From Oxyruncus cristatus (lineage: Eukaryota > Chordata > Aves > Passeriformes > Cotingidae), in the NCBI GenBank assembly GCA_013399855.1, contig VXAY01001965.1, positions 62,423-126,422 on the forward strand: 64,000 nucleotides of DNA, read 5' to 3'. The position numbers were made by a program, and so were the translations under genes. Of this stretch, positions 25,791 to 39,555 are shown one piece after another. The notes under the pieces are model-generated. The model worked only from the letters and a program-made list of their open reading frames with translations, searched no databases and had not been told where the DNA came from. The first letter of the stretch is position 1. Each line of letters begins with the position of its first letter.

Positions 25791-28700
25791 AAGGGGAAAA
25801 AAAAGGCAATAAAGCCAGAAAATGGCTATATAGAGACAAGTGAAATCGTCACTTTAGAAGAAATAAAGCATAAATATTGTATTTTCAGTGCTGTATGACA
25901 CTGCGTATATCAAAGTAGATCTTATGCTATTGTTAATGGATATTTCGATGGATATTTCAGACCTTTGCTGGTGTTTACAGAATCCTCCAATACTTTGCCT
26001 CTGGAATATTTCTTTGTTAGTGCTCTAAATCCACACAAAAATACAGGTGGTTTTTTATGGTTGGTTATTGAGCTTTTTTTGGCTACATTTTGTCATTTAA
26101 TATTACTTGTAAATACTACATCAATAAAATGCTGACAATTTTAGAGAATTAGTATGAAGTTCGCATGGCAAAAGCAATAGTATATTTCCAGGAATTTTTT
26201 TCATGTGTTATACTTTTCTTTATGGGACTAGAGGTCGGTTTGTCACTGTCACTCACTCAGAATAAAGGGGCCAGAATAGCACAAGGGAAGCAAAATACCT
26301 GTAGGCAGGAAAAAGTCTCATGATAAGGAGATTGTGACATCCAAGCAAATTGTCACACAGCAGCATGTACGATTTCTGAAATATCAGCTGAAAAATCTGA
26401 TGCAAAAAGTAGCAGAAAGTTTACTGTAATAGAAATGAGAGAACACGCAAGAAGTATTGCTTCACATTAGAGAATCGTTTCTAGAATTTAAGACAAAACA
26501 GGTATGATCTGAAAACAAGATGAAACACTGTTTTAATTTAAAGCAAGAATAATGATTTGGGGATGGGAAAGAGGTGAGCAAGAATTCTCCACGGAAATTT
26601 ATTGAAAGAAAAAAAATCAGAGTACTGTACCTAATTGTACCCTAATTGTAAATACCAGTTTCATGTTCTGCGTTTTGAGATAACTGAGTTAAAACTAAAA
26701 GTTTGGTAAGTAGATTTTTTACCAAGTTTTGCTGTGGCTATAATGGTGTTGTGTGACAATAGAATATTAAGGAAACTGAGGTGAAAAGCATGATTTGGGC
26801 AATTCCACATCTCTTTATCTGACTTTACTGATATCAAAGTTTATAGATGAAAGAATAATCAAACATGGAGGTTGATGAGAGTAGCGTAAAATGGAAATAA
26901 ATGTGTTGGTAATAGACTAATCTGCTAGCTTTGACTATAATTTCTTGGTTTTTTTCAGTCCCATGAAATCTATGTTGACTTAGTAAAATACTTGATATTA
27001 AGTAAAATAGGTGATTACTCATAAGAATAAAAACTAGAAGAAACAAAATACTGTCTAAAAAGAATATGACTAAAAAATTATGAAATTGTGGTATTTCACC
27101 AACGAGTGAGTCTGACATAGGGTTAGATAGTTTCCCAGATGAGAGTGTTATTTGGTTGTCATCAGTGAATAATCCTGAGGAAGCAGAGTAAAAGAAATTT
27201 ATTAGCATGAAGTACAAGATCGTGCATCTTGATACTGTAATAAGAGCTTTGGTCAAGAAAAAAAGGATGTTTTATTTTAAGTTAGTCAGGTAAGGTATTC
27301 TCAGGAAAACTGTAGAAATAGTAATGTAATAGTGAGTCATCAGCTGAAATTCTATCTAGAAATATTTTAAAACAGAAGGAGGTGAAGAGGCTTCTGCAAT
27401 AATTATGGTATCAGAAAACCTGATTAAAGAGAGGAAGCTTTAGCAACAAAGTTGTTATAACCATGAAAAGCGGACTGTGAGGAAATCTAATTATTGCCTA
27501 TAAAAATATCAGGATCCATTTTGAAAAAGGGATATGAGAGTTTAGAGGATATAAGTAGGGGATTGTTTAGGCACACATGCATTATATTCAATGAACAGCT
27601 TGGTTTTGTGGGGCCACTAATATACAAAAACACAGGTTTTGACTTTGTTTCTAAACTAGCATGTGAGTTGCATACTTCAGTTTGGCTTGGGTTTGTTTCT
27701 GAATCCACCCAGGATTAGGGGTCAAAGTTTGGCAGGAGAAGAAAAAAAACCCCTTTCTTCTATGTCCCTTCAAATTTTATACCATGTCTTTTAGAGGGAC
27801 AAAAGGGAAGGTTGGCAGGTATTTCATGTGATCTTTTTATGGAAGAGTTGGTTATATTTGCAGGTTTGATTTTTTTTTTTTTCCATCTGTTTTCACTAAA
27901 TTGAAAGCTGCAAAGACAATAATACCAAACTTAATAGCAGCATATTGTGAACTAGCCTCTCCTTGAGGTTGTCATCAGAAATATAGTCTTAAAGGAAAAT
28001 ATATCTGATAGTTGTGCACTGCTGAAATCAAAGATATGCTCCATTATTAAGTTGAAGAGCAACCTAAGACCATGACAGAAGAAAAAAATACTATTCAGAA
28101 CAAGATAGAGATTTAAAGATTCTTGATCAAATATGTAACTGTTCAATGTCAAAAGAACTGAAGTACTTGAATAAAAAATTTGCTTTGCTGGAAGCAAGAA
28201 CTCAAAACTTTCTTGTATAGATCCTGTTAATTGGCTCTAGGCACAGAGTTGTTTTGTTGTGTTTTTTATCTAGGTAAAAGAGTGTAGCTGTTACTCAGCT
28301 GCTACCTGCAGTTGATGTAGAGGATTTTTTCGTGGATTGGATTTTTATATTGTTTTTAAACGTGTGTACTAGCCGTGTTTCATCATTTTATTACTATATA
28401 AGTGTATCGCACTAATTTATGCTGTGAATTCCTTTTTTAAGACAAACGATACTATGAAGAGTCCTATCAATAGTTATATTAGGCACAAGTTGTATGCTGT
28501 GTTTCTTAGCAGCTTTCTAAGTGTCTTAAAATTGTGTGTGCCTAACTTTCAAAGGCTTCTTATGACAGCAGAAGTATGACTTTCTGTTAAAATCAGGTTT
28601 GTTTCTGGAACCAGTGAAGACTGAAACACAGTCAACATTGTCAGCTTCCAGTTTTAGCTCTGCTTCCCAAGGAAGGCAGTTTCTTAACTACTGCGACCGA

Positions 28701-30191
28701 ATTACCTGGTGATGATTTGGGGTGACCAATTCCTACATGAAAATATGCAAGTCTAATATACAGTCAGGAAACAGTGCTTTTGAGTAACCAGAAGCTTTTA
28801 GAAATGGTGATTCTAAAGCAAATGAAGAGTTTTAAGTTATAACTTGAACATATATTTTTATTCTCTCTTTCTCTTTTGAAAAGTTGCCTCCACGTTGTTG
28901 GGACGTTTTTGTTTTCCTTCTTTTAGGTTGCATTACCAATTTAACAGACTGCCATGGATCATTTTACAGTTGTGTTAACCTTTCTGCAATGAATGGAATT
29001 GTAGTTGCTATGCAACATTTTACTCTAGTCATTTGGGTACTCTGTCAGGCTTTTATGAGAGAAGGATGTGTTCATTGTGCCTATTTTATATTTTCCATCA
29101 CATAACTCTACTCAGTAGATGAAATCACAGATACACTACGGATTCTAGTAACATCATAGTGACAGAGACTTTCTCCAGGGATTTTTTTTAAATGAATTTG
29201 AGAGTAACTATATCTTTACAGATACAGTATATTTTGAATAAAATAAATAATTTAGAAAAAGTTAATTAGACTAGAATTCACAATATGTTCTTACCTCTTT
29301 ATTATTGTTCCTATGGAATAGATTTAAATGTGAAGTTTACTTCATAAGCAATCAGGAAATAATTTTTAATTGATTGCAATAATATAGCTCTAAGGTAGAA
29401 TGCATGCTAACGAGTTATCCTTAGTTCACTCTTGTCATCTTGATATTTTAATCGACTATTTACAAATCAAACGTTCGACTCTACATGCATTGATTCAAAT
29501 GTATGAAAGTTTTATTTCTCTTTTCCTGAAGAAAAAAAAATTGCACCTTTTTTACATCCTTCTGTAAATCCCTGATGTTTCAGCTCTACTCCTTTCTTTT
29601 TCCTAAGTCCATGATTTGCTCTGTTGCAGCCTCTCGAGTGCTTGGCAAGCACCTTCGTTCTGACAAATTCTCTTGGGTTTTTTTGCCGCTTGTGTTTTCA
29701 AGTGGGGAATTGAGTTTTAGGTTTCATGCATAGGTGTTTAATCGCCCCATTTTCTCTGTGTTTTGAGAATCTTGCTTTCCCTTCGTGATTCTCCATACAA
29801 ATGTTCTTTTTGTCTCTTTTAACAGAATGAGATTGAAAAAAGCTTTGTGATTCTTAGAATAGCTTCAAAACTTGTCCTTTGGTTAATCAGAAGGGATAGA
29901 CTGGCATATGTATATCTCAGGTTATTTAAAACAGACTGTTAATTGCAATGCAAAACCTTAGGCATAAAAATGAATCGAAATGCAGCATTCAAAAATCAGA
30001 AAAGGCAACTGAATAAGTGAGGAGAGCTGAACATTATAGAGTGACCCCCTCGTTTTTTAATTTCTTTAGTGTGCTTTGATTTCAGAATTTAAAATGGTAG
30101 TATGCTGATTTGGGTGAGGTTTTAACTCATGTATTTTGCAAACAGTGATTTTTGTTAAGCGTTTTACCAGAATGAATGTTCTGTATTTTAG

Positions 30192-30316
30192 TCTCAGCAG
30201 AAAACCTGGAGAAGAGCCTTAAGCATATGGAGAAGCAGCTCCAACAGCTTGAGAGGGATTTGCAGACTTTTCCAGTTCCCGAAGATAAGCACGATAAGTT
30301 TGTTGCAAAAATGTCA
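30192..30316 (+). CDS. DIAPH3: DIAPH3 FH2-domain exon ending at a U12-type donor (exon C)
   Basis: The exon begins after TATTTTAG. Its first two bases complete the valine codon started in exon B, giving 42 codons in all. The peptide VSAENLEKSLKHMEKQLQQL...FPVPEDKHDKFVAKMS is the coiled C-terminal helix region of FH2, matching the 'VSVETLEKNLRQM...DLHDKFVTKMS' stretch of human DIAPH3. I place the 3' end at 30316 because the next bases are ATATCCTTT, the U12 AT-AC donor consensus. Splicing to 39573 then gives KMS-SFLVHAKE, the same spacing as in other diaphanous proteins. Without splicing, the frame would continue about 23 codons to a stop near 30386. Confidence 0.93.
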
Positions 30317-30325
30317 ATATCCTTT
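30317..30325 (+). other. DIAPH3: U12-type 5' splice site (ATATCCTTT)
   Basis: These nine bases directly follow the TCA serine codon of exon C and match the AT-AC class U12 donor exactly. Nearby GT dinucleotides (GTCAAT at 30313, GTAATA at 30366) are poorer: the first drops conserved residues and the second adds a non-conserved 16-residue insert and leaves the phase to be explained. Confidence 0.9.
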
Positions 30326-31644
30326 GGAATGCTCTTGAAAAACAAAACAGAAGAAAAATCCCCAAGTAATATAACTGCATTGCTTTAAACTTTAAATTTC
30401 TTTGCATGATTTCTGTATAGTTTGTAGCATGTAGTTTTGAAAAATCTAACTTTTTTTTCCTCTCAGAAATTAAAGAGATGAAGAGTCCAATTAAAGGATT
30501 CCTCTGTAGTGGAATGGATGAGGAGAAAAATGCTTACTGTCAGGTTTTACACTGTATATAAGTTTCACAACTTAGTGAAAAGTAGTTAAAATAGGAGTGT
30601 TAAGGACTCTAGTGTTAAATTATTTTGATGTCAGTATATCTTAGAAAAATATGTCTCTCACCCTGTGTCTATTTGTTTTCTAGTGTATGGATTATCACTG
30701 TGAATGTTTTCGTACATGCAGCCACAAAACCAGAAGATTTCTTTTATGTCAGAAATTGGATTCATGGCACGTGAAGTGTTTTCAGGTCCTATTTTTGCCA
30801 AAATTCCTTTTCTCACTATTTATTCCAAATCCTACAACCAACTTCACTGCCTCTCTTTTTCATAAAAACACCTTGTGACCTGAAGATAATTAATTAAACA
30901 GAAAAAACCCATTCTTTCACTTAAACCTCCCTAGCAAATATTGGTCATATATACTTGGCACTGAAACTAATCTGGAAGCAGAAATATCAGCAGACAGGTT
31001 GAAATTTGCTCTGCAGACATGGTTAGGTTATTACCTAGCTGGAAGACTGCTCTGTTACGTACAAAGGCGGGGGGACTCAGGGCACAGGCCTCTTGATTAC
31101 TATTAAATGAAAGATGGCAAGCTACCCTGAGGCCTAGTGGATATACTGGTTCTTCCTGCATCAGAGCCAATTTTGTCTTCTTTAGATTAGCTGCAACCAG
31201 TGTTTGCAACTTAGCTTCAGGCCTTCTCTGGGCAGTGTGGATTATCTTAACCTTTCAGTGTTGCTACTAATTTTTTGTAAGGTCGGGTATTTTGTTGTTG
31301 AGGTTGTTCTGTTTATTGTTGTTGCTGGCTTTTTTTTTTCCAGCTCAATGTATTTTTAAAAGATATGTTGTAGCCCACCAGCATGGTGTCTCTACAGTAT
31401 GAAACGTAAGTTTTGTCCCTAGAGAAACTGATAGCACAGTGGGAGAACTGGGAGTTGGGACCCAAAGGCAAGAGATAAAATATTGCCATGAAGTTAGAGG
31501 AAAATACATCCCTGAGAGCTTTCAGAGAATTTTCAGAGAATATTGCTTTGTTAAGAAAATGGCATGTAGTCTAGGAAGTTAGAACGGGAAGGGACTATTA
31601 AAAAAACCTTACCTATGAGAAAGGACAGGCTCTTTTTTATCCAT

Positions 31645-31715
31645 TAGAATAGAATAGACTGTTTCAGTTAGAAGGAACCTGCAATGCTCATCTAATCCAA
31701 AATAGTTGTGATGCA
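31645..31715 (-). repeat. CR1 3'-end fragment, antisense
   Basis: The + strand reads 'agaatagaatagactgtttcagttagaaggaacctgcaatg', the reverse complement of a CR1 3' terminus. It is a very short, truncated insertion. Confidence 0.75.
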
Positions 31716-31989
31716 GACCATAGCCATAAAGTTAAAATTTGTTTTTTGCATCAGTTTTCTCTAGGGAGAACTTCAGTTGATCCTACTGTGTAATATTTTG
31801 AATGGAAGGATCATGTCAAATGAAAGAATCCATAGAATTTTTTTTCTTAATATAGAATAAATAGCAATAAATCCCCTGGAGTAACCAGTGGTCACAAAAC
31901 ACTTGGAGAAAAAAAATTAAAATAAACTCAAATATAAATTTAATGGACTACAGATTCTTACATGAACTAAGGTAGCCCAAGACAGAAAG

Positions 31990-32095
31990 GAATCATAGAA
32001 TCCTTTTGGTTGGAAGGACCCTCAAAGACCATCTGATTCCAACCTCCCTGTTTGTGGGCGGGGACACCTGCCGCTAGACCAGGTCAAAGCTGAAA
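31990..32095 (-). repeat. CR1 3'-end fragment, antisense
   Basis: The + strand starts 'aatcatagaatccttttggttggaagg' and continues 'cctcaaagaccatctgattccaacctcc', the reversed CR1 terminus. The right edge is approximate. Confidence 0.85.
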
Positions 32096-33289
32096 AGAAG
32101 CCCCAAAGTTTTTTTAGAAGATCTGCAAGGAGATCTGCAAGTCCAGCTTCTCTACCAAGAAAACTGATGAAGACTAAATAAAACCAGAATGAACATATAT
32201 TTTTTGGATATAAAATGTGATGAGGGAGAGTCAGTGTGTGTTTTGTAAAGAGAAACCATCCCTTGCAGGTCTATTATAGCATGTAGTTAAAGACAGGAAG
32301 TCAGTAGAGCATAACTGAATTTCCATGTATGTTTCAACAAGGTTTATTAACAAAGACTTTCAAGCACAGAAATTTCTTAGGTAAAAGGTGGATTGATTTT
32401 TTTTTTTTCTGGATTAATATCTTTAAAAAAAATCCTTGTGTGAAAGGCAGATACTGGCAGATGCTGACAAAGCAGCAAGTGAACTTCAGTGATTATAGAG
32501 TAGTAGATCTGGAGGAAAAACACTATATTAGAACAATTGGGAACAATTGCAGTTAAGAGCAAGCAGAGAACATTTTAAGATGGTATAAAAATCAACAATA
32601 TTCTTACATCATCAGTTCTTCCATCGCCCCATCTCAAAAAGTATGATCTATACCTGCTGATGTGGCAGTGGTGCAAATGAGCAGCAGATGGCAATCGTTT
32701 CTGCATAAGGCGTTTCAATAGATTAAAACTCTGAAGGTGGAAAATCAAAGTTAAGAAAATACACTAAGTCAGTAAGTACTTGTGATTTTGTAATCCATAC
32801 AGAAGAAAAGTTATGAATATATTCATTGTATCTTATAAAGAACCAGGATTCATCCCATGTGAAATACTGTCCAGCAGGTTAAAACATACTAATGGAAATG
32901 TTTTCTTGGACAACAGACAGTTAAACTGTAGAATTTACTTTAAGGATGTTGTATAGGCTGAAAATGTGAATTAATTTCATCTGAGGCTCTGATAGTTGGC
33001 TAAAGATTGTACATCAGGAGCTGTTAAGCAGAATACTTCAGCGGTAGCTTTAGCTTAGAAAAATCACTAACATGGAGACTGCTAGAAACTGAATACTACA
33101 CCAGTTGAATTATAATGCTATAATTGCCAAGTTTACTTCTTGTTTTCCCTGATCATTGGGTATTAACTGCTGTCAGAAACAGGCAAGATGAATATTTGAT
33201 CTTACTTATAATAAATCAGTACAGGTAAAACCAACTGTTAAGATCTGATTAGTGGGAGATGCCTCTGCTCAAATTAAGATGCAAACAAG

Positions 33290-34310
33290 ACTGTATGACA
33301 AAGTCTGTAATACAGATTTATTAGTAAATGTGAGGTAGAGAGAGAGAGAGAGAAATAGAAGAGAGAGGGTAGAAATAGTGAGAGAGAGATTCAGCAGAGG
33401 ATAGTCACCTCCCATGGATCCAGTGGTGTCCCATTGATGGTTCTTCACCCTGGGCTTCTCAGTGATGGGGGTCCCAAGGTCATTCAAAATTTTTCACCAT
33501 TTATATATTTTAGCAAACAAAGTAATGAATGCTCATTGGCTACATAGTTCTCTTATTCTCTTGGTTAAATGATTCTCTCACTTCTAATGCTAATTAGTCT
33601 CATGCTCAGTCTTTCTCTTCGAGTTGATGGGTTTCTTGAGTTGGTGGGTTGTGATCTCCCCCTGACAGAATCAGCCAGTTGAAGCTGATTTCTGCATGGT
33701 TGCTGAACTGGCTTTCCTTGTGGCCCATAAATTCTGCATTTTTTGTGTCCATTTTCAGTGATACATTCTTCTCCCCCAGCTTTGTTAACCTCATCCTGAA
33801 TCTGAGATTACACCTTGACAATAGCACCAGCTTTATCTTATCTCAGGTTCCTGTTACAGTGGTTTAACTTACAGTACAAGTTCCAGGTATCCACAGAGGC
33901 ATATTCGGGGGATGGGAGGAGGCTTTGGTGGTTGCAGATGCCATCTGTCCCATAGCTTGAGGTGATCTTTGTTTGACCAGTGATATGTGTACAAGCAGTT
34001 GCTTCTTTACACAGTTCACCACAGTGGGTATTTTTGTCTGGATGCATTACCCAGGATGCACCCGGTGCCAACCAGATCTTGCCTCCACTAGGCCTGGAGC
34101 TAGTAGCATCCTGTCACTCCCTTCTGTACTTATCTCATGGCAAAGTCCTTCTGTGGCCTAAACAGTGTTTGAGAGAGGCAACTGTGCTCTGTAAGTCCTT
34201 ATGCCAACCATACTGCATATTTCATTGTATTAGACTATCCAAATACAATATTTTGAACAGTAAATACTATGAACAGAAATAGTTCACCCTCACTACTACC
34301 TGACCCAGCA
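33290..34310 (-). mobile_element. Candidate LTR block, antisense
   Basis: The block contains TTTATT at 33317-33322 (AATAAA on the minus strand) and, about 180 bp to the right, an AT-rich TATA-like stretch near 33500-33510. This order fits an LTR transcribed leftwards (U3 to the right, R/U5 to the left). The composition between 33600 and 34150 is richer in GC than the surrounding intron. Exact TG...CA ends and a target-site duplication could not be fixed, and the family is unknown. It could also be a non-LTR repeat. Confidence 0.35.
33336..33389. repeat. (GA)n simple repeat
   Basis: An interrupted AG/GA tract ('gagagagagagagaaatagaagagagag...') just right of the antisense polyadenylation-like signal of the LTR-like block. 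Confidence 0.85.
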
Positions 34311-37300
34311 GACAGGCAGTAATTTCAAAACAGCAAAGTTGCATATGGTTTCTAGTCATGTCTGTGAACACACTAATTAAAGAAGCTCACTTTTAGAAAA
34401 ACACAAACTTCAATAAATTACGAAGGAGAAAAGGTTTGATGTAAAGGTTAGATAATCCTGCACAGCATGATGAAACCTGGACCTGTCTTTACTTTTATTC
34501 CTATGACAAGGAAAGCTGAGTGGTGCTGATGTCTTGAAAAGCATGCAGCTCATGAAAAGAAACCAGCAGGAAATCTGAAAAAGAAAGGATGGTGCTTTGT
34601 TGGAAATAATTTTTCATCCTGAATACAATTAAGCTCCATGGACAAGCAGGCTATTACATCCTGTCGCTAAATATCACAACCCAAAGCCCCCTAATGAACT
34701 GATTAGCATTCTAGTTTCTTTAGGAAGTCAGACATATGCACAGTTGGTGCACTCTTTTATTGACAAAGTCGGTAATTATGAATATTTCTCCTATATATTA
34801 GATTGTGTTAATTTGTCAGCCATCGTATGTATGCTAGCTGAAGAGAAATAATAGTTATTATCACAATTCTTCTGATTCCTTTAATTAGGAAAGTCAAAGA
34901 ATATTGAATTGATATTGATCTAGCGTATTAAATCCACCAAGTGAAATGTTCCATAAAAAGCACAGTGAAGAAAATACACTTGTATGTTAAAAATTTAGTG
35001 GGTTTATGGAGAGTATTTAAATTGTGTATTTAAAGTTTAATTAAATGATTCAGTCAACATGCTCTTTATCAGTACAACTTACATCTTGTGATTTTTCCAA
35101 GTAGCATCTGAAAAACTCTTGACAAGTTTGAGCCTATCAATGAAGGTAGCTGATGGTGTTTTTTACAGAAACTTACAGAACTAATTCTTGAGAGACAATA
35201 AGTTGATTGCTTGCTACCTCTCAGCTAGGAACAAAGTCCTTTCTTTTGATCAATTCTCTGTTCCTCTTTCCTTACCATTTAATTTGATTTGTTGACATTG
35301 CAAAAGGGGAAGGAAGGAACAGCACTTAACCTGAGTCAGAGCCTTCACTACCAAGTGAGATAGAAGAAACCCATTTCAACTGCAGTGAAGAGACTACTTG
35401 CTGCCCCCAAACTGTTGGTTACTTAATTGATCTCGTAGTTTGATGTTCCCCCTGTGCAACATAATCAAACTGAAGTCTGTCAGATGTCCTTGCATCCTAA
35501 GGACTTTGGAAGATTACAGAACCTGAGCTCTTGAGGTAAAAAAAGGTTATGTGTTGCTCTTTGGAGGAGGGACAAGATGTTAACTATGTAAATTTAATTT
35601 AAGTATATAATTCTTATATATGGGTCTTTAGTATCTGGTCTGGACTTCACACGTGTTACAGCTAACACTGGTTTTGCTTTTAATATATGGGATACAAACA
35701 CTGGATGCAGCAGCTTTGTGTGATACAAATACCTGCCAATTTGTTTTAGTATTTTAACTCAGAGGTAATTAGGAATAAATCAAAGAAAAGGTATTATTTA
35801 ACAATTACTCTAAACATTTCTAAGTGTTTTTTGAACTATTATATTCAGATGCAGAATTTTTCTGTTGAACCTTGCTATATGTATATATATGCAATATATG
35901 TATATGTCAGTCTCTCTGACATGTATTTTTCAGACAATTGCAACTGTTTTCCCAAAATGTGGGAAATCCTTAACAGAGGTCTACAGCATTCACATCCCTT
36001 GCTCCTAGTAGAACATCATTTGTTGAAATGGTTTGAAGTGACCTCGAAGTCTTTTTGAGCATGTCTTCAAAAGGTTTGCCATGTTTTTTGTGGAGACTGT
36101 TGTTATCTAGTGTAGTGACAGTCTGAGTTCCCTTTTGAAGATTCTGCTAAAATATATACAGTATCTATGCACCTGCTAATCTTTTTGTTCGTATGCAGAA
36201 CAATATTGCTTTTTCAATTGTCTAGACTTAAATATGTAGGTTAGTTTGTGAAAATATCACAAGTGGTGAATATTGGGGTCTTCTAAGGAAATGTACGGTG
36301 GAGATAACATCATTCATTATCTCTTCTAAGGTAACAGCTGCTTTTACTTGGCCTGACATGCTGCACTATATTAGTATTTTAAATACCACAATGTATTAAA
36401 ATAAGTATAACTTCAGACAAGCAGTTCACTATGAAAAGATCTGCCAGAACATGCAAGACCAAACATACAGCTGTAAGAAATTTTGCCACAGATATTACTT
36501 GTCTCAGCCCTGCATTGTTTTCCTGTTCCATTAATGAACAGAATGATCTGTAGTCCCATGAGTCCAAAAATGCAGTCCGTGAAGTGAAGACACTTCAGAA
36601 AAAGTTAACAAATACCAAACTTCTTGATTTCCTTTTCTTCCCACCTGTGTGGCAGCTCGGCTGTACTTCTGTCTTCATTCATCCAAAACCAATGAATTGT
36701 GTAGTTGATAATGCAAAAATATCAACCTGTTCGTAATAATTACAGTTGGGATTGCTGTAGTCAGTAGTATTCCCAGTTGTCTCCAGTTTAGCTAGGGCTG
36801 GCTAACAAAAGCCATATTTAAGGAGAAAAGGAAGAGGAGTTATTAAAGATACCTAAATTGAAGCTCAGTCTCAGTAGAATGCCAAGAGCTTAGGGATATC
36901 CCATAATGCACCAGATGGAAAATAAAAATCTCAGGATTCATCGTGTCTGGCATTAAAATACTAGATAGTAAAACATCTTTCCAGAGTGCTGTATTTTGTG
37001 TTTAAAATTGTGCATCAAATATTCAAGGAGAGTCACTTTTAACAGTATAAACCATCCAGCTTATATGAACTCTGTTAATGTAGCTGTAACTTCAGCTGTG
37101 TCTTGAAGAATATCACAGAAATTTTGTCTCTTACCTCCCCCACTCCCCAAGTGTTCTTCTCAGGACATTCTCTGGCATTTACAAGATGTTTACATTTTAC
37201 TGATAATTTTTTTTTTTTCCTTCTTCCTAGAAAACCGAAGGAAGTTACTGGAAAATTTGCTATTTGGCACTTATACATAGTGACAACAAAACACATTTAT

Positions 37301-38304
37301 CTGATTTCCCTTTACCCTTCCAATTTGTGGAAATAAGCAACCTTGTAAATGCAAAACACCTGTATAGCTTTCCATAAGTTCTGTTAATAATCTAATGACA
37401 AAAAATAAGTACCCTAAATTTGTAGGATCAAAAGTAAAACAGATGTAGAAATTCTTTTTTCTGGTTTCACTGTTTTCTTTGTTGTTTTGGTTTGCTGGTG
37501 TTTTTGTAAACTGCTGACATTTCTTTTGATAGTCCTAAAGCGTGTTTTGTCATGACTTGTTTCTCATAATCCTTTTTTGTTTCATGTTTGGGCAACAGTT
37601 GTTGGCTAACTTCTCATCAACTTTCCATGCTGTCCCATGAGCATTTTTAAGAGTCTTAATAATTTTCAAGGATCTCAGGTCTAAAGAGTGGTTTTCTGTG
37701 TGCTGTGCTATTCTCATCTTGGGAGACAAGTAAAGAAGAAAGATTCAAATTGATGCAGAAGAAAAGTGGGCCCATAGCATCAGCACTCTTTGAGCTGTTG
37801 CTTGCTAGTCTGCACAGGCAGTCTGAAGTTACTTACAAGCTGCATCTTGTGTAGCCAGTAGAGGCATGGAAAGAAGCTTGTACTGGCAAAAGACCTTTGT
37901 TGGAGAAAGTCTGAAATTAAATGGTTGAGGGGTGATGGAAGATGTACCTTTTTTAATCCTTTAAATCTTGACTTTAGATAGTCCTTTTTTACAAGACTGC
38001 CGTTGTGCCCTTACAGACCCAACTAATAGCCCTCGTAGTGAGCAGTTAGAATGTTATGAAAATGCATTATTTCTCCTTTCCTGCATGTATATGAGAATGT
38101 TATTGTGTGACTTTCTGGCATGGATTCTAAATCACAAAAAATCCTCCGTGAACTTCTTACTTGATACTTCTTACTTAACAAACCAGACGGACATTTAATA
38201 GTGAAATTCAAATGTAATTCAGCCTCTAAACAAAGCTAAAAGAGGAGTGCATTGCAGAAAAACTCAAGAGTGAAAACAGTTACCCAGCAGTAAATTGTTA
38301 CTGT

Positions 38305-38545
38305 GTACAGGTCATTTGTGGGGTTCCCCAGGGCCCAGTATTGGGGCCAGTCCAGTTCAGTATCTTTACTGATGATCTGGACAAGGGGATCAAGTGCACC
38401 CTCAGTCAGATCGCAGACGACACTGAATTGGGTGGTAGTTTTGATCTGCTGGACGGTAGGAAGGTTCTGCAGAGGGATCTGATCAGGCTGGATCAATGGG
38501 CTGAGACCAGTGGTATGAGGTTCAGTACGATCAAGTGCCTGCACT
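38305..38545 (+). repeat. CR1 LINE reverse-transcriptase fragment
   Basis: The fragment encodes '...[31 protein letters not shown]' followed by CR1-type '[27 protein letters not shown]'. It contains the ADD catalytic motif but has neither the 5' RT domain nor the 3' UTR. It most resembles the CR1 at 59625-60150. Confidence 0.9.
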
Positions 38546-39555
38546 ATTTTATTGGTCTAGATTTTAATGCCCTTGATTAAAAATCCTGTGCTTCATAAAG
38601 TAAAGTGACCATGGTGCTTTTAATCTGTAGTAGAACGTGTACAAATACAGTAAATTCTCTTTTGCAATACTTGAGGTGGGCAATTGAGAGTAAAGGTTAA
38701 ATTGCCATTTATTGTCTTTTGTATTCTTTACAACAGCAGGAAAATAACAGAACATAAATATTTGTTTAGCTAACATTCCATTAAAGTAAACATTTCATGA
38801 GGTCATCCTACATAAGGAAATGACTATGTAGAATATTTCATCTTTGAGCTTCTTTGACAAAGTACATTATTAGATGTCGTGAATAAATATATTTTTTTAA
38901 TTTAATTTATGCAATATTTTGGTGCTGTTTAGAAATCATCTATCTCTTGTAGATGTAGTTTTATTATTTTCACTTCTAAATTATGTTGTATAGGCGCTGC
39001 CAATAGCCTTAGAAAAAGCATAAATACCTAACTCGGCCATCAGGAACAGAAATAAATGCATTGTTGTTAAGATGAAGTTCTTTATCTTTCATGGGTTTCA
39101 CTGCTAATACTGTTTATCAATATTTCTATTTTTACTCTAATTTTAATGAGAACTATACTATTTCTTAATAAAGCGTTCAGGTTAATTATTGGTATCTTTA
39201 CCTAAATTCCATGTAAATAGTAATTTACATAACTAAGCTTTTAGCTTCAATAAGGAGATGGTGATACTAAATAAACTACATAGGTGCTTGAAGTTAGATT
39301 AGTTCTGTAAATTTTATTTCATTTCATATGAAATTATATGGTAATGGAATAATCTTTAAAGTGGTTGAGATATTGTGATGTAAGTCCCTGAATTTATTCA
39401 TAGGCCTAATATATGCAGTAAATACTAGGAAGCATAGAAGAACATGGAAGGAATTCTTTTGGTCTTCATTTGATGAAATAGAAAAATCTGTATGACATAC
39501 AAATCAATGTTAAGTAAAAACTGTGTTTGACTGGATTCACTGAGTATTCTTGCAG

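Noticed and set aside
28884..29105. Hydrophobic 73-codon ORF as a small membrane protein
   Set aside because: It is isolated in an intron, with no supporting features beyond hydrophobic codons from T-rich DNA.
30301..30388. Exon C extended to a GT donor at 30366 (GTAATA)
   Set aside because: It would add SISFGMLLKNKTEEKSP-like residues that no diaphanous protein has at this place, and the U12 donor at 30317 is a perfect match that restores the family spacing.
30687..30878. Cys/His-rich ORF (MDYHCECFRTCSHKTRRF...) preceded by TTTTCTAG
   Set aside because: It has no place in any diaphanous protein, the cysteine spacing fits no zinc-finger pattern I know, and it lies inside a confidently joined intron.
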